A stretch of 64,000 nt of DNA, from positions 82,791-146,790 of the forward strand of contig CAJNOL010000340.1 in the NCBI GenBank assembly GCA_905250125.1, read 5' to 3'. Each line of letters opens with the position of its first letter. Positions within the stretch are counted from its first letter, which is position 1. The DNA comes from Rotaria sordida (lineage: Eukaryota; Rotifera; Eurotatoria; Philodinida; Philodinidae). The notes below the pieces were generated by a model. The model did no database searches. It was not told where the DNA came from and saw only the letters and a program-made list of their open reading frames with translations. This document shows, piece by piece, positions 37,001-64,000 of this stretch. The position numbers and the translations under genes were made by a program.

Positions 37001-37256
37001 ACAGCGAGGGGCTTCACCGTTAGACCTCCACTTTCAGTTAGATTTTCTCCCCTTCTTAGTGTATCACTCAGCCTTATCATTATCTTTGTCTTCGACTATC
37101 TCTATACCAACATTGACACCAGCCTCAGTATACTGTCCTCGAACTTCACTTCTCGATTTTTCACAATACATTCTATCACAAGTTTTTGATACTTTTATTT
37201 ATCTGCATTTAACTTTTGAGATTATCTTTACACAAACAATAATTCGATATATCTCT
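34032..37256. other. Gene-free stretch
   Basis: About 3.2 kb without a frame I can support as coding. A degenerate cluster of short related phrases (AATGTCG, ACTGTCG, ATAGTCG, TTTGTCG with similar spacers) lies at about 35600-35695, suggesting a decayed short-period repeat. Otherwise nothing recognised. Confidence 0.45.
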
Positions 37257-40200
37257 TTTGCTCAATGCGGAGCAAATGTTGCAACCAGGTCAGTTGATTG
37301 AAGGTAGCATAGCAAAGGAACATTATTTAAAAGACTTTTATTCACCTCTTTTGCTCACTTTGAAAGAAAGATTAAGGCTCAATCATCAGATCGAAAGTCA
37401 CATGGCAAAAGAACATTCATAACGAAACTTCTGTTCACCTTTTTTGCTCACTTCCAAGCAAAGGATGGAACTCTGTCACTTTATCGAAGATCACATGATA
37501 AATGAACATAACTCATCAGTTTTATGTTCATCAATACTACTGCTTCGAAGCAATGGTTACCATTTGGTCAGTTGATCCAAGATCACATGGCAAAAGGACA
37601 TTCCTGACTATACTTCTATTCTTCTCTTTTGCATACTTCGCAGCAATGGTTGTGACTTTATCATCTGATCAAAGATCACAAGGCAAAGAAACATTCATCA
37701 ACATACTTCCGTTCACCCCTTTTCACTCACTTTTAAGCAAAGGCTGCAGCTCGATCATCTGTTAGAATGTTACTAGGAAAAAGAACATTCATAACCAAAC
37801 TTCAATTCACCTTTTTTTGCTCACTTCGAAACAAAGGCTACGACTTAATCGTCAGGTCGATAGTTACAGACCAAAGGACCATTAATAACCAAACTTCCAC
37901 TCACCCCTTCTCCTCACATCGAAGCAAAATCTGCCACACGGTCAGCTGATCCAAGACCACATGGCGAAAGGACATTCCTGACTATACTTCTATTCTCCTC
38001 TTTTGCTCACTTGTAAGCTAAGGTTGTGACTTGGTCACTCGATCGAAAGCTACATGGCAAAGAAGCACTCATAAAGACACTTCTATTCACCACTTTTGCT
38101 TACTTCGGCTCAAAGGCTACGACTTGGTCATCTAATTCAAGACCACATCGCAAAGAAACATTAACCATAAAACTTCTGTTCGCCTCTTCCGTTTACTTCG
38201 TAGTAGAGACTGGGAATTCATCCCCTGATCGGAGCTTACAGAACAAAGGAACCCTCATAATGATGCTTCTGTTCACCACTTTTGCTCACCTGAAGCAGAG
38301 GTTGCGACTTGTTCACTTGATAGAAAGTCATAGAGCAAAGGACCATTCATAACCAAACTATCGTTCATATATTCTGTTCATTTCGAAGGAAAGGTTACGA
38401 CTCGGTCACCCGATCGAAGCTCATAGGGCAACAGAATATGCATCAAAATACTTGTGTCCAATCCATTTGCTCACTTCGGAGCAAAGATTGCGACTGGGTC
38501 ACCTGATTGAAAGTCAAGTCGGAAACGAACATTCATAACCAATCTTATGTTCACCTCGTATGCTCACATCGAAGCAAAGATTGAGGCTCGGTCATTTGTT
38601 CGAAAGTCATAGAGCAAACGACCATCCATAAGCAAACTTCTGTTCATCTCTTACCTCACTTTAAAGCACAGGTTGCGACTCGATCATATGTGCAAATGTC
38701 AACCAGGGAAAGGCACATTGATAAGTTAATTCTGTTCATTCATCTTACTCACTTTGAAGTATAAGTTAGGACTTTGTCACCTGATTGAAGATCATATGAC
38801 ACAGAAACCTTCATAAAAATACTACTATTCATCTCTTCTGCTCGCTTCGAAGCAAAAGCTTCTGTTTCATCGCCTGATCGAAGATCACAGGGTACAGGAG
38901 CGTTCATAATCAAACTTCTATTCTCCTCTTATGGTCTCATCGACGTAAAGATTGCTACTGGGTTACTCGATCGCAGATCATGTGGCAAAGGATGTTTAAC
39001 AAATACATTTCGCACCAACGATTCATTCATCAATCACAACAATGTCGAAGCAGAATTTTCATTATAAACATTAGTGCATGTTTCAAGCAATAAATGAATG
39101 ACTATGATCATCATGATGTTCGTTTATTTTCATCGAGATGAAACAAGCATTAGAATTTCCCTAGTTGATTAACTGTAACATGTCAAATGAATATATCTAA
39201 CGAAAGTTCTGTTCACCTATGTCATTCATTTTGAGCTGGAATAGATGCATTGATCATAGCTCATTCGCTGTAACATGACTAATGAATGATGATAACGTTT
39301 AAAACGCTGCCAAAATTGAGCATTTCATTCACATGTTTTCCATCATACACATGAAAGATGATGCGTTCGTAAATAGATAAAAGAGCACACACTAAATGAA
39401 TCAGTTACACCATTGTTATGTTCATCTATCTTTCTCACTTCGAAAAGACGACTAAGCGTTGTTAGTATAGATCAACAATCATATAAGTAATGAATATGTG
39501 TCATCGAAATTTTGTTCTCTTACCCTATTCACTTTGAACTAAAGTATCCAAGTCATGTTGAATCGAAAACTTTCATGGTATATCAATATTTATTTTCCAA
39601 CGAATTTATTTAGCTATCTCAGTGCATCTTCAAACAAATGTTACAAATCTGTGTGCTAGTGGAAGATTGCAAAATTAAAGAATCAACATAACGCTGTCTA
39701 TAAAACCATTCATGTATCTTCTCAACTCATTCAAAATGCAAACGTATGAGATTATCTGCTGATCAAAAGATTACATAGAAGAGGAATCATCGCGATCACT
39801 CTCTCTCCAATGCTTCTGTTCAAAGATATTACACATATTGAAGCAAAACATGGAGAAAATGCTCTTTTGAAAGAGGATATAGCGAATGACTGATCATAAT
39901 TCTTGACATGGTCATGTTTACCAATGTTACTCACTTTAAAACTAAGTTTACGAATCACTAAGTAAATTAAAGCTTAGATGAAAAAGGAAACATTCTTATT
40001 TCTGGTGTTATGTTAATCTATTGTACTTATTTGAATACAAAGCTTTCGACTGACGAAGACATTCGATGATCATACCGCATAGGCTTGGTCACCATCCAAT
40101 CCCAACTGGCCGCATAACATTGTTCATCTATTTTATACACACAAAACCAAAGATTCAAGACAGATAACCTTATCGAGAATTATCAGTCGCATGGATAGTC

Positions 40201-40850
40201 ATCATCGCCGGTACGTTCTATCGATCTACTATGTCTATATAATACTTACTATTTCTATTCAGTAACTGATCGATGTTCGCATGTCAAATAAATGATTTAA
40301 ATAGTACCAACAGTCGTATTCATGTATTTAATTTACATCAAAGTACGATGACCGAGTTACTAAGCATAAACAAGATGGTCTATCAAATGAATTAGTTCAA
40401 TCAGTGTATTGTTCGCTTATATTCTTTTAACTGCAAAGCTAAGGTTTTCGTTTCGCTCATAGATTCAAGGTCCCATGTAAAATAAATGTTCATAACGGCA
40501 TTTGTTACACTTAGCACAAACATTCTATTCCAAAAACTTATTAACTGGGAAAGAAACTGTTCAAGTTGATCTAAAGACTGAAATTTTCTGACAGTTGGAC
40601 AATCATCAAGATGGAGGTGTTCACTTACCTTGTTTTTTTCAGAACAAGTTAACAAGTTCTTAAATGGATCATAGTTCAGATAAAAAGTGATTGAATAGAA
40701 CGACCCTTAACATGCTGTTCACTTATTTGCCTTCATTCGAGTGAAAGCTCTATTAGAATTAACTATAAACAAAACATAGAATAAATGGATGCTTATAACA
40801 AGCATTCTATTCATCTTTTTTCTCTCATCGAATAAAAGCTAAAAGATATT
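37257..40850. repeat. Diverged tandem array, 92-bp unit
   Basis: Repeated unit of about 92 bp. Its blocks in order are TTTGCTCACTTCGAAGCAAA, then GGTTGCGACTCGGTCACCTG, then ATCGAAGATCACATGGCAAA, then GGAACATTCATAACCAAACT, then TCTGTTCACCTC. Successive copies of the first block start near 37351, 37443, 37535 and 37627. Copies are well preserved from about 37350 to 38990 and decay gradually, still recognisable near 39429, 39527, 39719 and 39925 and faintly to about 40850. That implies up to about 38 units. Because 92 is not a multiple of three, the open frames crossing it (for example 38026-38352) are not a conserved protein repeat. Confidence 0.85.
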
Positions 40851-42792
40851 GTGCCGATCAATAGTAACATGAGAAACGAATAATTTTAATATATTCCACC
40901 GTAAAAACTTGGTGCAGCGAATTCTTGATTTTCTAAATGAATGTTGCAAGTTTTCAAAACAATTTAAAAATAAGCTTTACTTCTTCTTTTCTGTGAAACG
41001 AAATTAGTAATGATAGTTGGAATATATAGCAAGAAAAGTCAACATATTTGCAGCCTATCATATAGCCCCATACATATCACTCTCAAAATCTGTCTTCCGA
41101 TATCGATTATTTTCGATCTGGCAAGTTCGAAAATATAAACATTCTCACTTTTACTTGTTAGGACATGATTTTGGGCGCATATCATAAACTACTAATGACA
41201 CCCAGCTCGATATGCTATTCTTATGATCCATTTGGAGAATGTAATCGATATGGCATAGCAATTCATTAATGATTAAATCGACTCCATCATGTTTTATATC
41301 GTAACTTCGTAATTATGGAGTTAAGAATATTTGCATGTTTAAAGATCAAGCTGAATCTCACATAGAAAGTTACGACACTCTTTTCGTGTTTTATACATTG
41401 TTTTCTTTATTGAATATTATGATTATTGCCGATCTACTTCAGTTTGGTCTGATAAAGACAAATATACGTGCATTAATGACTCAAACGTCTAAGTATTAGA
41501 ATTCAGATTTCAATGATACGATATTCATTTCTACTTGAAATCAGGCTTTGGGAAACTGGATACAAATCAATATCGTAGACATTGCGAATAAACAATTTAC
41601 ATGATGTAAAACAAATAACAAAAACGACATGAAATTCATGAAAAAGCCACATAAGAGACGAAATTTTCTTATGGGACTGTCTCTCAATAGATTGTTTTCC
41701 TCTAGCTAGGAAAACACAGTGACTTTCATGAAATTATTTGGATAAGAACATAATAATTTTGCATCATGAGATACAATTTTATAAGCACCAGTGAACTCTC
41801 TAAAACATTGATAGAAATGCCCGTTTCATCATCGACAATTTTGTTTGTTTGATATCTGTCATCACTCTTGATGGACAATTTTTATTATTTTGATATAAAG
41901 CATATCATTTCTTTTACATTTTGATGTCTTATGTACGCCGTAAATAAACTCAAGGGAAATGGATTTCGCCAAGATCGAACTTGACGAATTCCTGAGCTAC
42001 AAAAACATATGCAAAGTATGCAAGCGTTTTCCTAAAATTTGACGTTGAACTTATTTTTCATTAGCCATATTATTATGGTTTTAAGAACAAAAAACACTTA
42101 TTCGTTACTTCAACGCTTTCTCAGCTTCTTTAGGAATCCTTCAAAATTGCAACTGATAGTATCTGAGCTTTTATGAGAATAATATGACTTCTGGAAGGAT
42201 ATAGCTTTCATAAAACTTTAGACAAAAATGTCCTATTTCAGCTCAATACCAAAGCTTACAACAGAGATTAGATATTAGGGCTTCAGTGCATAAATGTTGA
42301 GTATTAGAAACCTTTCTATCTCATCAACAAGACACTCTCAAAGGCTCAAAATTATAGAATGAGTCCAACTTTTGATATGCTACAATCTATACTGATCGAT
42401 ATCAATTAATCGTATCAATAAATCAGAACAACAAAGGTCTAGTGGAAACGATAATTTTTTGCCTTATTACATAATTTATTTGCAAAAAGGCTTTTTTCTA
42501 ATTCTATACGTCTAATGAAAATTCTCACTACATGTCAAATGATCGAAAGCTTTAAGGAAGATATTTGGCATCGTTAAAATTTCAGCGAGAGTGTAATAAA
42601 AAGATTCTCACTATTTTGATCCGGTTGTCACCCCTCTCCATTGACTAATTGAGTGGTTGTTTTTCGTTTGAATTTTGTAGGACCTAGGGAGTTTTTTTCG
42701 ATTTTGACAAACAATCATTAGTCAACTCTCGGATTTATTAATGTAAAAACTATTGCAAACATCAACTGTTGGCCATTATTTTTACCATAGCT
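40851..42792. other. Gene-free stretch
   Basis: About 1.9 kb between the decayed array and the orphan open frame near the assembly gap. No coding frame, transposon end or RNA gene recognised. Confidence 0.4.
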
Positions 42793-42810
42793 TTATATTA
42801 GCATACCTGA

Positions 42811-43040
42811 TTCTCCATTATATTTTGTCGTTGTGCTCATTTCCACTGGTAATGCTTTACTTCCATGAGTTTCGCCGTTGATGACGTTGTCATTTATTGG
42901 TAAAGATGAAGCATTACTTGTTATAGAATTTTTTTGTGTTTTGAAATTTACTAAACAATAATCATAAAAAGATGCATATATATTAGGAATTTTTGAGAAG
43001 GGAGCCGTTGGTCGAATGATTATTCGTCGAATAGACAATT
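42811..43040 (-). other. Possible exon of an unidentified minus-strand gene, cut by the gap
   Basis: Minus-strand frame open from the gap edge to a plausible donor (GAATCAG followed by GTATGC) at about 42811. It would encode about 75 residues rich in Ser, Asn and Thr, including PTAPFSKIPNIYASFYDYCL. I recognise no domain. It may be the end of a gene whose remainder lies in or beyond the gap, or a chance open frame. Confidence 0.3.
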
Positions 43041-43140
43041 NNNNNNNNNNNNNNNNNNNNNNNNNNNNNNNNNNNNNNNNNNNNNNNNNNNNNNNNNNNN
43101 NNNNNNNNNNNNNNNNNNNNNNNNNNNNNNNNNNNNNNNN
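43041..43140. other. Assembly gap (100 N)
   Basis: Exactly 100 undetermined bases, the conventional size for a scaffold gap of unknown length. FRY coding sequence begins immediately after it, so 5' exons of FRY are missing and the order or orientation across the gap is not guaranteed. Confidence 0.98.

Positions 43141-64000
<20,860 letters not shown>

Noticed and set aside
36960..37050. A G+C-richer patch with tRNA-like or rRNA-like look
   Set aside because: I could not fold it into a cloverleaf with the required T-loop and anticodon arm on either strand, and it matches no rRNA segment I recognise.
37502..38352. Several open frames of 60-108 codons that look like a repetitive protein
   Set aside because: They lie on the 92-bp tandem array; the unit is not a multiple of three and the frames differ between units, so they are by-products of the repeat.
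42811..43040. Minus-strand frame as an inverted piece of the FRY N-terminus
   Set aside because: Only a short VNFKTQ-like resemblance to the region expected in the gap; the residues after it do not follow FRY, so the match is probably chance.

Overview
This window looks like animal nuclear DNA. It is strongly A+T-rich and carries multi-exon genes with many very short introns (about 45-80 bp), mixed with a few introns of 1-5 kb that are full of repeats. The recognisable proteins are metazoan: a plexin-domain (TEM7/PLXDC) receptor, a SID-1/SIDT membrane protein, DZIP1 and Furry. The compact short introns, A+T bias, abundant DNA-transposon debris and possible spliced-leader start sites fit a bdelloid rotifer (Rotaria/Adineta type). 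That assignment is inference; nothing here proves the species.

Layout, left to right. 1075-8599 (-): PLXDC-like receptor, with a 4.7 kb intron holding three inverted-repeat elements. 9033-9506 (+): an intronless EF-hand protein. 9657-15889 (-): a SIDT/SID-1 family protein, convergent with the EF-hand gene. 16274-25783 (+): DZIP1, divergent from SIDT; one intron holds a decayed Mutator-like (MULE) transposon at 19021-22292 with its target-site duplication still visible, itself interrupted by a TTAA-flanked element. 26817-32354 (+): a WD40 protein I cannot name. 32483-34031 (+): a coiled-coil protein resembling vertebrate C6orf163, only 128 bp downstream of the WD40 gene. 34032-42790: gene-poor, dominated by a decayed tandem array with a 92-bp unit (about 37257-40850). 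43041-43140: assembly gap of 100 N. 43141-64000 (+): the Furry (FRY) scaffold gene, cut by the gap at its 5' side and by the window at its 3' side.

Two patterns cut across the genes. First, all six visible start codons lie 3-14 nt downstream of an AG that mostly follows a pyrimidine-rich tract, with no obvious upstream exon. That is what trans-splice acceptors would look like. The WD40/coiled-coil pair also has operon-like spacing. Second, almost every long intron contains long imperfect inverted repeats (foldback or MITE-like elements, 0.2-1.3 kb), and some families recur in different genes. If transcribed with the introns these would fold into long hairpins. The same window encodes a SID-1-type protein, a family linked to double-stranded RNA transport, but a functional link is only a hypothesis.

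DZIP1 is a ciliary basal-body protein, and the neighbouring WD40 and coiled-coil proteins could also be ciliary, though that is weak inference. I saw no tRNA, rRNA, CRISPR or viral genes. All splice sites were read by eye, so exon ends are approximate.
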